63,401 nt of DNA from Propionibacteriaceae bacterium (GCA_031271975.1 JAISUR010000015.1:1-63401), one strand, 5' to 3'. Shown: positions 52,958 to 62,352, counted from the first letter of the stretch. The notes: generated from the sequence alone by a model not told the origin. A program made the numbers and translations.

Positions 52958-54163
52958 ATGACTTTGCTGGATGAGTTGGCTTCTGCGGCGGCTTGGGAGG
53001 CGTTTCTGGAACGCAAGCGGGAGTTGGGGCATTTGCGGGCGGACGAGGAGCGGGCGTTGGCCGAGTTCGTCGCCGCGCAGGGGTATCTGGGACCTGTCGG
53101 CCACCTGCTGGACTTTCCGCTGCCGGAGAAACGTTTGGTCAACAAGATTGGCAGTACGAAGAAGCGCACCGTTTACTCCTTTCCGCCTGCGGCCACGTTC
53201 ACGCTGAAGCTGCTCGCCCACCTGCTGTACCGCTACGACGACCGCCAGCCCGACGGGTGCTACTCGTTCCGGCGCGGTATTACCGCCCACACGGCCATCC
53301 GGGCGTTGGTCCGCACGCCTGGGATCGACTCCATGTGGTGTTACAAGGTGGATGTGCGCGACTACTTCAACTCCATCGACGTCCCGCGCCTGTTGGACGT
53401 GCTCGGCGGCGTCATCGACGACGATCCGCCACTGCTGGAGTTCCTCACCCGGCTGTTGACCGCCGACGCCGCCATCGTGGACGGCGAGGTTGTGCACGGC
53501 CCGCGCGGAGTGATGGCCGGAGTCCCCATCGCGCCGTTCCTCGCCAACCTGTACTTGGGCGGGCTCGACCGGCAGTTCGCCGGACGCCAGCCGTACGCGC
53601 GTTACTCCGATGACATCATCGTGTTTTCGCCGACGCTGGAAGACGCCCAAGGCAGCCAGCGCGCCATCGCTGATTGGCTCGCGGACGCCGGACTGGGCGT
53701 GAACCCCGACAAAGAGAGCCTGACCGGCCCAGGCGAGCCATGGGAGTTCCTAGGTGTTTCCTACTGCGCCGGGCAGATCGACCTTTCTACGGCGACGCGG
53801 GCCAAACTGAAGGGCAAGATCCGCCGCAAAGCGCGCGCGCTGCGCCGCTGGATGCTGCGCCGCGACGCCGCCCCGGAGCGGGCCATGGCTGCGATGATCC
53901 GGTCGTTCAACCGCAAGTTCTTCGACGGGCGCGGCCGCGATGAACTCAACTGGTCGAGGTGGTTCTTCCCCCTGCTGACAAGGGACGACTCGCTGCGGGA
54001 GATGGATTCGTACTTGCAGCTGTATCTGCGCTGGATCCCGACTGGGCGGCACCGTTCCGCGAACTACCGGACCAGCTACGCGCAACTCAAGACGCTCGGC
54101 TATCGGACGCTGGTGAACGAGTACCATCGGGGAATGGACGAATCGCGTGGGGGAACCGGGTAG
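52958..54163 (+). CDS. Stand-alone reverse transcriptase
   Basis: 401 residues. The polymerase motifs are complete: GSTKKRTVYSFPPAATFTLK (motif 1), KVDVRDYFNSID with Asp132 (motif A), RGVMAGVPIAPFLANLYL (motif B), RYSDDIIVFS with Asp218-Asp219 (catalytic YxDD), NPDKESLTGPGEPWEFLGV (motifs D/E). A basic thumb-like C-terminal domain follows (KGKIRRKARALRRWMLRRDA, WSRWFFPLL). No HNH domain and no group II intron RNA are seen. It could be a defence-type (DRT/UG), retron-like or domesticated RT; the class needs a phylogeny. Its stop abuts the thymidine kinase ATG. Confidence 0.9.
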   Translation: MTLLDELASAAAWEAFLERKRELGHLRADEERALAEFVAAQGYLGPVGHLLDFPLPEKRLVNKIGSTKKRTVYSFPPAATFTLKLLAHLLYRYDDRQPDGCYSFRRGITAHTAIRALVRTPGIDSMWCYKVDVRDYFNSIDVPRLLDVLGGVIDDDPPLLEFLTRLLTADAAIVDGEVVHGPRGVMAGVPIAPFLANLYLGGLDRQFAGRQPYARYSDDIIVFSPTLEDAQGSQRAIADWLADAGLGVNPDKESLTGPGEPWEFLGVSYCAGQIDLSTATRAKLKGKIRRKARALRRWMLRRDAAPERAMAAMIRSFNRKFFDGRGRDELNWSRWFFPLLTRDDSLREMDSYLQLYLRWIPTGRHRSANYRTSYAQLKTLGYRTLVNEYHRGMDESRGGTG

Positions 54164-54772
54164 ATGGCCAAGCTCTATTACCGCTACGGGCCGATGGGCT
54201 CGGGCAAGTCGGCGCAACTGCTGATCGTCGCCCACAACTACCGCGACATCGGGCGGCGCCCGTTCATCATCAAACCCGCGACCGACACCCGCTCCACCGC
54301 GGTCGACTCCCGCGTCGAGTTCCTTTCCAAAGAGGCCGACCTGGTCGCGGGCTCCGACCTGGATCTGTTCGCGGCGGTCGCGTCGGCGCACGGCAAGGGC
54401 GGGCCCATCGCCTGCGTGCTCGTCGACGAGGCGCAGTTCATCACGCCGCAGCAAGTCAACGACCTGTTCCTGGTGGCCGTGCGGCTCGACATCCCCGTGA
54501 TCGGATATGGACTGCGCACCGACTACCAGGCCGAGCTCTTCCCTGGTTCCGCACGGTGGCTGGCGTTGGCCCAACTGGAAGAGTTGAAGATGGTGTGCCG
54601 CTGCAACCGCAAAGCCACGTTGACCGGCCGCAGGGGCCCAGACGGGCAGTTCATCAAGTCTGATCCGAGCGAATCCGACCAGGTGGTCATCGGCGGCAGT
54701 GAGTCGTACGAGGCGCTTTGCCCCACGCACTACCTGGAATGGGTGGGCGACGGAAGGTTCGTCCGCTCGTGA
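54164..54772 (+). CDS. tdk: Thymidine kinase, type II
   Basis: 202 residues; phosphorylates thymidine with ATP. P-loop YRYGPMGSGKSAQLLIVAHN, Walker B-like CVLVDEAQFITPQQV, FPGSARWLALAQ, and a zinc lasso with Cys residues in MVCRCNRKAT and ALCPTHYLEW. It starts at the base after the RT stop and its own stop overlaps the HipA-like start, so all three are likely translated together. Confidence 0.93.
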   Translation: MAKLYYRYGPMGSGKSAQLLIVAHNYRDIGRRPFIIKPATDTRSTAVDSRVEFLSKEADLVAGSDLDLFAAVASAHGKGGPIACVLVDEAQFITPQQVNDLFLVAVRLDIPVIGYGLRTDYQAELFPGSARWLALAQLEELKMVCRCNRKATLTGRRGPDGQFIKSDPSESDQVVIGGSESYEALCPTHYLEWVGDGRFVRS

Positions 54773-55935
54773 CGCTGCAGGTGGCGGCTTGGGGCGAGCC
54801 GGTGGGGGAGTTGCGCTCTGCGGGGGACCGTTGCGTGTTCACCCCGATCGGGGAATCTTGGCTTGTCGGCCTGGGGTCGCCAGCGCGGCCTGGGGTCGCG
54901 TACGGGGATTTTGTCGCCGCGGCGTACGTTGGTTTGCCGCCCTTCTTGTGGGACAGCTTGCCGGACGCGTTCGGCAACGCGGTGGTCGATTCTTGGGCCG
55001 GCGGCATCTCCGCACTGGACCGGTTGGCGTTCGTCGCGGGGCGCGGACTGGGGTGCCTCACTTTTCATTCCGATGCTCCCGGCGAGCCGATGGAGTGGCG
55101 CCCCGAAGGCCCGGACAGCGAAGACCTACCCGACTTGGTCGATGCTGCGCGCGCTGTCGTGCGCCGCGAACAACTGAGCCACTCATCCCCGGCCGATCGG
55201 CAACTTGCGGCCGGCGGATCGGTCGCCGGAGGTGCGCAGGCCAAAATGATCGCCGGGGATTGGGTGTTGAAGCTGGACGGTGTGGGCACCACCTACTGGC
55301 CGATGAGCCGCACCTACTACGGCTGCCGCGTGGAATACGCCTATTCGCTGATGGCCCGCGCCGCCGGGCTCGACTATCCCGAAACCCGGCTCGTCGACGG
55401 CTTCCACTACGCCATCCGCCGTTTCGACGCAGGCTGTTTCATGATGACCTTGGGCGCGTTGCGGGCCATGGACTATTTCGCGATGGGCACGCACTCGTAC
55501 GCCGCGCTCTTCGACCAACTCGACGCTTTCGGCCTGGACGCCGTCACCCGGGCAGAGGCGTTCCGCCGCGTGGTCTTCAACGTCCTGGCCAGCAACTGCG
55601 ACGACCATCCCAAGAACGTCTCATTCCTGGCCGACCGCGAAGGGAACTGGAGGCTTTCGCCCGCCTACGACCTGACGTTCACCTACGATCCCGGCAACGA
55701 ATGGCTCGCCGAGCACCACCTGGGTGTGAACGGCAAACACGAGGGCATCACGCAAGCCGACGTCATGACGCTCGCTGGCGGCGTGTCCGATCCCGGGGCG
55801 ATCATCGCCCAAGTTGCCGACGCCGTTGCGAAGTGGCCGTCGTTCGCCGAGCAAGCCAGCGTCCCCGGCGAACGCGCCGACCAGATCGCGGATCGCTTGG
55901 CGGCCGTGCGTGCCGAGTTTTTCGCGCGGGCGTAA
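54769..55935 (+). CDS. HipA-like Ser/Thr kinase (type II toxin family)
   Basis: 388 residues. HipA N-terminal subdomain, PDAFGNAVVDSWAGGISALD, ATP region GGSVAGGAQAKM (Ser151 aligns with the autophosphorylated serine of HipA), WVLKLDG (Lys), catalytic NCDDHPKNVSFL (Asp278/279) and LSPAYDLTF (metal Asp). The active site looks intact. Classical HipA phosphorylates glutamyl-tRNA synthetase and is held by HipB; no HipB-like helix-turn-helix gene is beside it. GTG 54769 overlaps the kinase gene stop (GTGA). Confidence 0.88.
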   Translation: MTLQVAAWGEPVGELRSAGDRCVFTPIGESWLVGLGSPARPGVAYGDFVAAAYVGLPPFLWDSLPDAFGNAVVDSWAGGISALDRLAFVAGRGLGCLTFHSDAPGEPMEWRPEGPDSEDLPDLVDAARAVVRREQLSHSSPADRQLAAGGSVAGGAQAKMIAGDWVLKLDGVGTTYWPMSRTYYGCRVEYAYSLMARAAGLDYPETRLVDGFHYAIRRFDAGCFMMTLGALRAMDYFAMGTHSYAALFDQLDAFGLDAVTRAEAFRRVVFNVLASNCDDHPKNVSFLADREGNWRLSPAYDLTFTYDPGNEWLAEHHLGVNGKHEGITQADVMTLAGGVSDPGAIIAQVADAVAKWPSFAEQASVPGERADQIADRLAAVRAEFFARA

Positions 55936-55974
55936 CCTGGCACCTCGGACGAAATTCCGTCATCGAGGGGGCTG

Positions 55975-56145
55975 GGACCGCACTTCGTGCGAGATCCCGG
56001 AACGAGTCCGGGATGACGGCGGGCGGTGTGGACCGTGCGGGGTCTGGGATGACGGCGGGCGGTGTGGACCGCACTTCGTGCGAGATCCCGGAACGAGTCC
56101 GGGATGACGGCAGGACCGTGCGAGATGCAGGAACGGGCCCGGGAC
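55975..56145. repeat. Tandem type A half-repeats after the HipA-like gene
   Basis: CCGCACTTCGTGCGAGATCC and the inverted core GGAACGAGTCCGGGATGACG occur at about 55978 and 56078. GGGATGACGGCGGGCGGTGT is present twice (about 56010 and 56047), and a degraded third copy ends near 56142. This fills the gap 55936-56170. Confidence 0.7.
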
Positions 56146-56170
56146 GACGAGGTGGGGAAGCTGGGCGTAG

Positions 56171-56206
56171 AAAGAGGGGCGGCTCCCCGTTTTGGAACCG
56201 CCCCTC
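56171..56206 (-). terminator. Rho-independent terminator of the substrate-binding protein gene
   Basis: On the minus strand GAGGGGCGGTTCC pairs with GGAGCCGCCCCTC (one G-T) and is followed by TTTCT. Confidence 0.85.
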
Positions 56207-56218
56207 AGATCTAATTGG

Positions 56219-57853
56219 CTAGCCCTTGCTGACCGCCCACATGCGGAAGATGTAGTTGGCGTCCAGGGTCTCCAGGACACCGTTCATCTCCGGCAGGGCC
56301 ACGGCGGTGTTCTTGCCGTTCCACGACGGGATGATCGGGACATCTTCGGCGATGATGTCCTGGATCTGGCCCAGGATCCCATTGCGCGTGGCGGTGTCCG
56401 TCTCGGCCAGCTCGTCATCGAGAAGCTTGTTGACCTCCGGGTTGTCGTAGCCGGCGTCCATGAAGCCGCCGCTGGGCAGGAACGGAGACAGGTAGTTGTC
56501 AGCGTCCAGGAAGTCCGGATACCAGCCGAGCAGGAACAGGTCGTAGGTGCCTTCCTTGTACAGCTTCTGATACTGCGTCCACTCCGCGCTCTCCTGCTTC
56601 GCGGTGAACAGGCCGGAATCGTTGAGCTGCTTGACCAACTCGGTGGCCTCGTCGACAGCTTCGGCGCCGTAGTGCTCCGGCGGGAAGCCCAAAGTGATGG
56701 CGACCGGGGTGGCGATGCCGGCGTCGTCGAGGATCTTCTTGGCGGCGTCCACGTTCGGCGAGCCGTACTTCTCCTTGAACGAGTCCTTCTGCCCGGCGAA
56801 GCCCGGAGGCACCTGCGAGTAGGCCGGATTCTTGATGCCGTCGTAGACATTCTGCGTGATGGAGTCGCGGTCGATGAGCTGCGCGATGGCCTGGCGGACC
56901 GCCTTCTGCCCGGACACCTCGTTCTGGAGGCGGAACACCCAGTAGCGGTACTCGGAGCCTTGGCCGTCCAGCACCTTCACGGTGTCCTTGCTGGCCAAGT
57001 CGGACAGGTCGGTCGGCGACAGGGTGCGCCAAGCGACGTCGACCTCGGCGGCCTCAATAGCCTGCCGCAGCGCGGTGGACGACTGGAAATACTGCACGTA
57101 GACCGACTTGGCGACCGAGGCGCGCGTGCCGGTGTAGGACTCGCTGGCCTCGAACACGGCCTGCTCGCCCTTCGTGTAGCCGGTGAGCAGCAGCGGGCCG
57201 GACGAACCGTTGGCCGCCAGCACCTCTTCGTCGGTCAGCGACCGGTCGAGGGCGTAGGTTTCCTCGTCAACGATCGACGACGCGGCCGAGGAGATCACCG
57301 CGGTGAAGGTGGTGTCGGCGCGGTTGAGGTGGAAGATGACCGTCAGGTCGTCAGGCGTCTCGATGGCGCCCTCGGTGAGTTTCTGGCCCTCTGCGCCGGA
57401 GTTGTCGGCGATGGACGCGAGCAGGATCGACGCGCCGTCGGGCTCGTTGATGAGCAGGTTGCGCTCAAACGAGAACTTGACATCGGAAGACGTCAGATCG
57501 TGGCCATTCGCGAACTTGTTGCCGGCGCGCAGCTTGCACTCGACGGTCTTCGGGTCGGTGTATTCGCAGCTTTCGGCCGCGTCGCCGGTCGGCGTCCCGG
57601 AGTTCGCGTCGAAGCGGAGGAGTTGCTCGTAGCCGGAGTATTGCAGGTTCCACGACGGCAAGTCGTAGGAGGTGGCGGGATCGAGCCGGGTCGGAATGTC
57701 GGTCGTTCCGAGGATGTACGAGTCGGTCGCGACGTCGCCGCCGTCTGCCGATGGCGCGGCGGTGGTGCTGCTCTGCGGAGTGCCGCAGGCGGTCAGAGCT
57801 AAGGCGGCGGCGAACCCTAAGGCCGCTACTTTGGCCGCTTTGGTGATTATCAT
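56219..57853 (-). CDS. oppA: Oligopeptide-type ABC transporter substrate-binding lipoprotein
   Basis: 544 residues. Lipoprotein signal (MIITKAAKVAALGFAAALAL then TAC with Cys23) and an SBP family 5 body: DIPTRLDPATSYDLPSWNLQ, ANGHDLTSSDVKFSFERNLL, GWYPDFLDADNYLSPFL. It captures peptides or similar solutes outside the cell and delivers them to the OppBC pore encoded on the other strand. GGGAGA precedes ATG. The 195-base divergent gap 57854-58048 should carry both promoters. Confidence 0.93.
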   Translation of the reverse strand: MIITKAAKVAALGFAAALALTACGTPQSSTTAAPSADGGDVATDSYILGTTDIPTRLDPATSYDLPSWNLQYSGYEQLLRFDANSGTPTGDAAESCEYTDPKTVECKLRAGNKFANGHDLTSSDVKFSFERNLLINEPDGASILLASIADNSGAEGQKLTEGAIETPDDLTVIFHLNRADTTFTAVISSAASSIVDEETYALDRSLTDEEVLAANGSSGPLLLTGYTKGEQAVFEASESYTGTRASVAKSVYVQYFQSSTALRQAIEAAEVDVAWRTLSPTDLSDLASKDTVKVLDGQGSEYRYWVFRLQNEVSGQKAVRQAIAQLIDRDSITQNVYDGIKNPAYSQVPPGFAGQKDSFKEKYGSPNVDAAKKILDDAGIATPVAITLGFPPEHYGAEAVDEATELVKQLNDSGLFTAKQESAEWTQYQKLYKEGTYDLFLLGWYPDFLDADNYLSPFLPSGGFMDAGYDNPEVNKLLDDELAETDTATRNGILGQIQDIIAEDVPIIPSWNGKNTAVALPEMNGVLETLDANYIFRMWAVSKG

Positions 57854-58048
57854 TTGGTCTCCCGTGATGTAGTGCGTGCGTGCTTCAGATCTGCCGGCAC
57901 GCGCAGTTCCCGCGTCAATTGGACCCCTGGCGTGTTACAAACGCGTTACGGGATGGCGGATTCTATCCCTGCTTTGCTAACGATTGGATATCAAATAGGG
58001 GTGCCGCGAGAGGGGGATATACTCCCGAATACGTCATAGGAGGCTTAC

Positions 58049-59077
58049 GTGTCGGCTGGATCGCTGCCCCGCTACGTCTTGCAGCGCGTCCTCCTTGTCA
58101 TCCCTATGATGTTCATCCTTCTCACAGTGGTGTTCGTCCTGTTGCGGGTGGCGCCCGGCGACCCGATCTCAGCCAGCCTGGGCGGCAAGCTCACGGAAGA
58201 GGCGATCAACGCCCGCCGCGAAATGCTGGGCCTTAACCGCCCATTCATCGTGCAGTATTTGGAGTATCTCGGGAATACGGCAACTCTGAATTTCGGCGAG
58301 ACGATCACGGACAACCACGCAATTCTGGACATCATCCGTGACAACGGCGGTGCCACTTTGACGTTGACAATCGGGGCGTTCATCATCGCCCTCGGCGTGG
58401 GCATACCGTTGGGCCGCATCGCCGCGCGCGGACGCGACAAAGCCCGCGACGTGGTGATCCGCGTCTTCGGAATCATCAGCTATGCCACGCCGATCTTTTT
58501 CGTCGGCCTGCTGATGCAGCTATACATCGCGCGTCCGACCGGGCTGCCGACTTCGGGCATCGCCTCGCCGCGCATCATGCACGCCGTCAACCAGAACGCC
58601 ATCACGCACGTCATCTTGGTGGATTCCGTCATCCAGGGGAACTGGGCGGCGGTCGGCGACGTGCTCGTGCACCACATCCTGCCGTGCTTGACGCTGGGCA
58701 TGATGATCTGCGGCGTCTTCATCCGCATGGTCCGCGTGAACCTCTTGCAGACGCTGCAATCCGACTATGTGGAGGCCGCGCGCGCCCGCGGCATCCACGA
58801 ATCGCGAGTGGTCCGCAAGCACGCTTTCCGCAACGCGCTGGTGCCGGTCGTGACCATCGTGGGGTTGCAGGCCGCCATGACGCTCGGCGGCGCGGTGCTC
58901 ACCGAGTCCACGTTCAACTGGCCCGGCCTGGGCACACAGTTGATGCACTACATCCAAGCCCGCGACTACATGGGCGTGCAGGGCATCGTCACGTTCTTCG
59001 CGCTGGTCGTCGCCGCGATCTCCGTCATCGTGGACGTGGTCAACGCCCTCATCGATCCGAGGGTGAGGTTCGAGTGA
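58049..59077 (+). CDS. oppB: Oligopeptide ABC transporter permease OppB
   Basis: 342 residues with six predicted helices and the DppB/OppB pattern: YVLQRVLLVIPMMFILLTVV, LRVAPGDPISASLGGKL, and the EAA loop YVEAARARGIHESRVVRKHA followed by FRNALVPVVTIVG. GTG start after AGGAGG. First gene of oppBCDF; its stop overlaps the oppC start (TGATG). Confidence 0.93.
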   Translation: MSAGSLPRYVLQRVLLVIPMMFILLTVVFVLLRVAPGDPISASLGGKLTEEAINARREMLGLNRPFIVQYLEYLGNTATLNFGETITDNHAILDIIRDNGGATLTLTIGAFIIALGVGIPLGRIAARGRDKARDVVIRVFGIISYATPIFFVGLLMQLYIARPTGLPTSGIASPRIMHAVNQNAITHVILVDSVIQGNWAAVGDVLVHHILPCLTLGMMICGVFIRMVRVNLLQTLQSDYVEAARARGIHESRVVRKHAFRNALVPVVTIVGLQAAMTLGGAVLTESTFNWPGLGTQLMHYIQARDYMGVQGIVTFFALVVAAISVIVDVVNALIDPRVRFE

Positions 59078-60042
59078 TGAAAAGCCTTCTCGCCCCGTTC
59101 CGCCAAACCACCGGCATGGCTCGCTGGCTGCTGGTCACCGGCGTTGGCATCGTCTTCATTTTTGTGCTCGCGGCGCTGCTTGCCCCGGTCATCGCTCCCT
59201 ACCGCTTCGACCAGATGGAAGACGCCGACGGCCAGCGGTTCACGAAGCTGTCTCCGCCTGGGCCCGGCCACCTGCTCGGTGTAAACGACCAGTTCTACGA
59301 CATCTTCTCCCGCATCGTCTGGGGCGCGCAGACCGCCCTCACGGTGGTGCTGCTCGCCGTGCTGTTGTCCTTGGTGATCGGTGTCGTCTTGGGCTTGGTT
59401 TCCGGCTACGTGGGCCGCTGGATCGACCGGGTGCTGGTGTTCATTATGGACGCTATGTACGCCTTCCCGTCGCTGCTGTTGGCGATCGTGTTCTCGTTCC
59501 TGTTGAAGGGCGTCTTCGACTCCATAGGCGGCACGCTGCTGTTCGGCATGCGGCCCGGCGTGCTGTCGGCGGCGCTGTCGCTGACCGTGATCTACATCCC
59601 GCAGTATTTCCGCGTGGTCCGCAACACCACGGTTTCCGCCCGCGAAGCGACCTACGTGGAGGCGGCCCGCGCGATTGGCGCGTCCAACGTGACGATCATG
59701 TCGCGGTATCTGTTCAGCAACGTCATCCAGTCGGTGCCCGTCATCGGAACGATCAACGCCGCCGACGCCATTTCCACGCTGGCGGCGCTCGGCTTCCTCG
59801 GCTTGGGCATCCAACCCAACGAGGCTTCCGAGTGGGGCTACGACCTGTCCCGCGCCCTCGACGACGCCGCCTCCGGGATTTGGTGGACGGGCATGTTCCC
59901 CGGCATCGCGATCGTGCTGCTCGTGACGGGGCTCACCCTCATCGGCGAGGGCTTGAACGAGACGATCAACCCCACGCTGCGCAAGCGCCGCTTCGCGCCC
60001 ATCACTTTGCCTCCGCGCGCCCAGGAGGTGGTGGCCAAGTGA
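59077..60042 (+). CDS. oppC: Oligopeptide ABC transporter permease OppC
   Basis: 321 residues. N-terminal helix, then PPGPGHLLGVNDQFYDIFSR, and EAA loop YVEAARAIGASNVTIMSRYL. C-terminal GEGLNETINPTLRKRRF is typical of the OppC group. Forms the pore with OppB. Confidence 0.93.
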   Translation: MKSLLAPFRQTTGMARWLLVTGVGIVFIFVLAALLAPVIAPYRFDQMEDADGQRFTKLSPPGPGHLLGVNDQFYDIFSRIVWGAQTALTVVLLAVLLSLVIGVVLGLVSGYVGRWIDRVLVFIMDAMYAFPSLLLAIVFSFLLKGVFDSIGGTLLFGMRPGVLSAALSLTVIYIPQYFRVVRNTTVSAREATYVEAARAIGASNVTIMSRYLFSNVIQSVPVIGTINAADAISTLAALGFLGLGIQPNEASEWGYDLSRALDDAASGIWWTGMFPGIAIVLLVTGLTLIGEGLNETINPTLRKRRFAPITLPPRAQEVVAK

Positions 60043-61079
60043 GCGACCCGACGATCTACGCCCAGCACATTCGGATCTGGTATGGCACCCCGGCCGGGCC
60101 GGTGCGTGCCGTGGACGATGTCTCGTTCTCCATCCAGAACGGCGAGATTCTGGGTTTGGTGGGCGAATCCGGATCGGGCAAATCAACGATCGGCCGGGGC
60201 CTGCTCGGCTTGCTGCCGCCCGGATCGGTGATGGACGGCGAGTTGGCTTTCAAGGGGGAGGATCTGCTCGCCCTGGACCAGAAGGAGCGCTTCAAGCGGC
60301 GCGGCCGGGATCTGGCGATGATCTTCCAGGAGCCGCTCACCCGGCTCAACCCTCTGATGCGCGTCAGCGAGCACTTCACGGAGACGCTGCGCACCCACTT
60401 CCCGAAGATCAGCGACGCGGAGGTGGAGAAACGCTCCCTGGACGTGCTGCAGGTGATCGGCATACCGCCGTCGCGCTGGAAGGCGTATCCGCACGAGTTC
60501 TCGGGCGGCATGCGGCAGCGCATCATGATCGCGTTGGCTTTGGTCTTGCGTCCGGCGTTCGTGGTGGCCGACGAGCCGACGACCGCGTTGGACGTGCTGG
60601 TGGAAGCCCAGATCATCCGCATCCTGCGGGACTTGGCCGAACAGTTCGACACGGCGCTGCTGCTGATCACGCACAACCTCGGCATCATCGCGGAGGCGTG
60701 CGACCGGGTGGCTGTGATGTATGCGGGCAAGATCGTCGAAATCGGCGACGCCCGCGACGTCTTCTCCGACCCGCAGCACCCCTACACGCAAGAACTGCTG
60801 CGTTCCACGATCACGCTCACGACCGACGGCCTGCACTCCATCCCCGGCGCCCCGCCGGATCTGATCGATCCGCCGTCCGGCTGCCACTTCCATCCGCGCT
60901 GCCCCAAAGCGATGGCCCACTGCGCTGTGGCCGAGCCGCCGGTGCGGAACAAGCGCGGCGGCAAACCCGAGCCGGGCACCACCGACGTCGCCTGTTGGAT
61001 CAACCAGCTCGCCGACGTCCCGGAAGACGCCCGCGGCCCGTTGGAAAGAGGGGAGATTTCAGTTGCCGACGAAGCCTGA
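60039..61079 (+). CDS. oppD: Oligopeptide ABC transporter ATPase OppD
   Basis: 346 residues. Walker A GESGSGKST, Q-loop IFQEPLTRLNP, signature FSGGMRQRIMIALAL, Walker B FVVADEPTTALD, and the peptide-transporter Cys motif GCHFHPRCPKAMAHC that binds an iron-sulfur cluster in some relatives. GTG overlaps the oppC stop, after AGGAGG. Confidence 0.94.
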   Translation: MSDPTIYAQHIRIWYGTPAGPVRAVDDVSFSIQNGEILGLVGESGSGKSTIGRGLLGLLPPGSVMDGELAFKGEDLLALDQKERFKRRGRDLAMIFQEPLTRLNPLMRVSEHFTETLRTHFPKISDAEVEKRSLDVLQVIGIPPSRWKAYPHEFSGGMRQRIMIALALVLRPAFVVADEPTTALDVLVEAQIIRILRDLAEQFDTALLLITHNLGIIAEACDRVAVMYAGKIVEIGDARDVFSDPQHPYTQELLRSTITLTTDGLHSIPGAPPDLIDPPSGCHFHPRCPKAMAHCAVAEPPVRNKRGGKPEPGTTDVACWINQLADVPEDARGPLERGEISVADEA

Positions 61080-62352
61080 CATCCCCATCGCCCTCGACGT
61101 GCAGGACCTGCAGGTCTACTTCAAGCTGCGCGGCAGCGGGCTGAGCCGCCTGTTGGGCAAGGAAGGCGGCACGGTCAAGGCCGTGGACCATGTGTCGTTG
61201 CGGTTGCGGCGCGGCGAAGTGCTGGGGCTGGTCGGAGAATCGGGCAGTGGCAAGACGACGTTGGGCCGGGCGATCCTCGGCTTGGTGCCCGCAACTGGCG
61301 GGGCCATCGAGCACACGTCGGGCGGCGAATCGGTGGACATTTCCAAGCTGCGCGGCCGGGCGCTGCGGGAACACCGCACGAAAGTGCAGATGATCTTCCA
61401 GGATCCGCACGCCGCGTTGAATCCGGCCATGACTATCGCCACACAGGTGGGGCACCCGCTGGTCATCCACCAGAAGCTGCGCGGGGCAGAGTTGCGCGAA
61501 CGCGTCGTCGCCGCGTTGGAATCCGTCGGGTTGGCCCCCGCGGAGCAGTTCATGGGCAAATACCCCTCCGATCTGTCCGGTGGGCAGAAGCAGCGGGCCG
61601 TGATCGCGCGGTCCATCATCTTGAACCCGGACGTGCTGGTGGCGGACGAACCGGTGTCGATGCTCGACATGAGCGTGCGGGCCAAGATCCTGCAGCTCAT
61701 GCTCGATCTGAAACACAAGCTCGGCCTGACGTACGTCTACATCACCCACGACCTGGCCACGGCAAAGTTCTTCTGCGACCGGGTGGCGATCATGTACCTG
61801 GGGAAAGTGGTGGAGATCGGGCCCACCGACGAGATCTTCGCCAATCCGCGCCATCCCTACACGCAGGCGCTGCTGAAAGCCATTCCGGACGTCGATCCGG
61901 CCAAGCAGGTGCCGCGGGACCTGCCGCGCGGCGAGATTCCGGACGCCGCCCGCCCGCCGCGGGGCTGCTCCTTCCATCCGCGTTGCCCGCTGGCCCGCGC
62001 TGAATGCGGCTGGGAACCGCGCGATTTGAAGGCCCTTGTGGAAGAGCACTGGACGCGTGTACCCGTCGACGAATACGAGCACGAGCACGCCGTCGTGGGC
62101 GGCCTGCGGGAACTGAACACCGACGCCAAGACCGTGCTCGTCCAACCGACGCGCGGTGGCACAGTAGCGGAGATCTTCGCGATGTTCACCAAGATCCGCG
62201 ACGAGAATCCCGACGAACCCCTGTGGAGCGGTGTCACCCGAATCGAGCAGACCCCGGACGGTGTGGCCTTCGACTTCGCCGAGCCAGCCGAAATAGCGCT
62301 GCACCCGGCCGGCAGCTCCGAAGTCGCCTGCGTGCGGGTCAACGCGCAGTGA
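61063..62352 (+). CDS. oppF: Oligopeptide ABC transporter ATPase OppF
   Basis: 429 residues, longer than the usual 320-350 because of a C-terminal extension after the Cys motif (GCSFHPRCPLARAECGWEPR). Walker A GESGSGKTT, Q-loop IFQDPHAALNP, signature LSGGQKQRAVIARS, Walker B LVADEPVSMLD. The TTG start at 61063 lies after GGGGAG and overlaps oppD by 17 bases. The extension (VVGGLRELNTDAKTVLVQPT) has no known role. Confidence 0.92.
   Translation: MPTKPDIPIALDVQDLQVYFKLRGSGLSRLLGKEGGTVKAVDHVSLRLRRGEVLGLVGESGSGKTTLGRAILGLVPATGGAIEHTSGGESVDISKLRGRALREHRTKVQMIFQDPHAALNPAMTIATQVGHPLVIHQKLRGAELRERVVAALESVGLAPAEQFMGKYPSDLSGGQKQRAVIARSIILNPDVLVADEPVSMLDMSVRAKILQLMLDLKHKLGLTYVYITHDLATAKFFCDRVAIMYLGKVVEIGPTDEIFANPRHPYTQALLKAIPDVDPAKQVPRDLPRGEIPDAARPPRGCSFHPRCPLARAECGWEPRDLKALVEEHWTRVPVDEYEHEHAVVGGLRELNTDAKTVLVQPTRGGTVAEIFAMFTKIRDENPDEPLWSGVTRIEQTPDGVAFDFAEPAEIALHPAGSSEVACVRVNAQ

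Noticed and set aside
52449-54163. Group II intron
   Set aside because: No intron boundary sequence or domain V-like hairpin was found around the RT gene, and no HNH endonuclease domain is present.
52449-56218. Diversity-generating retroelement
   Set aside because: No template/variable repeat pair with adenine-biased differences and no Avd-like gene was seen.
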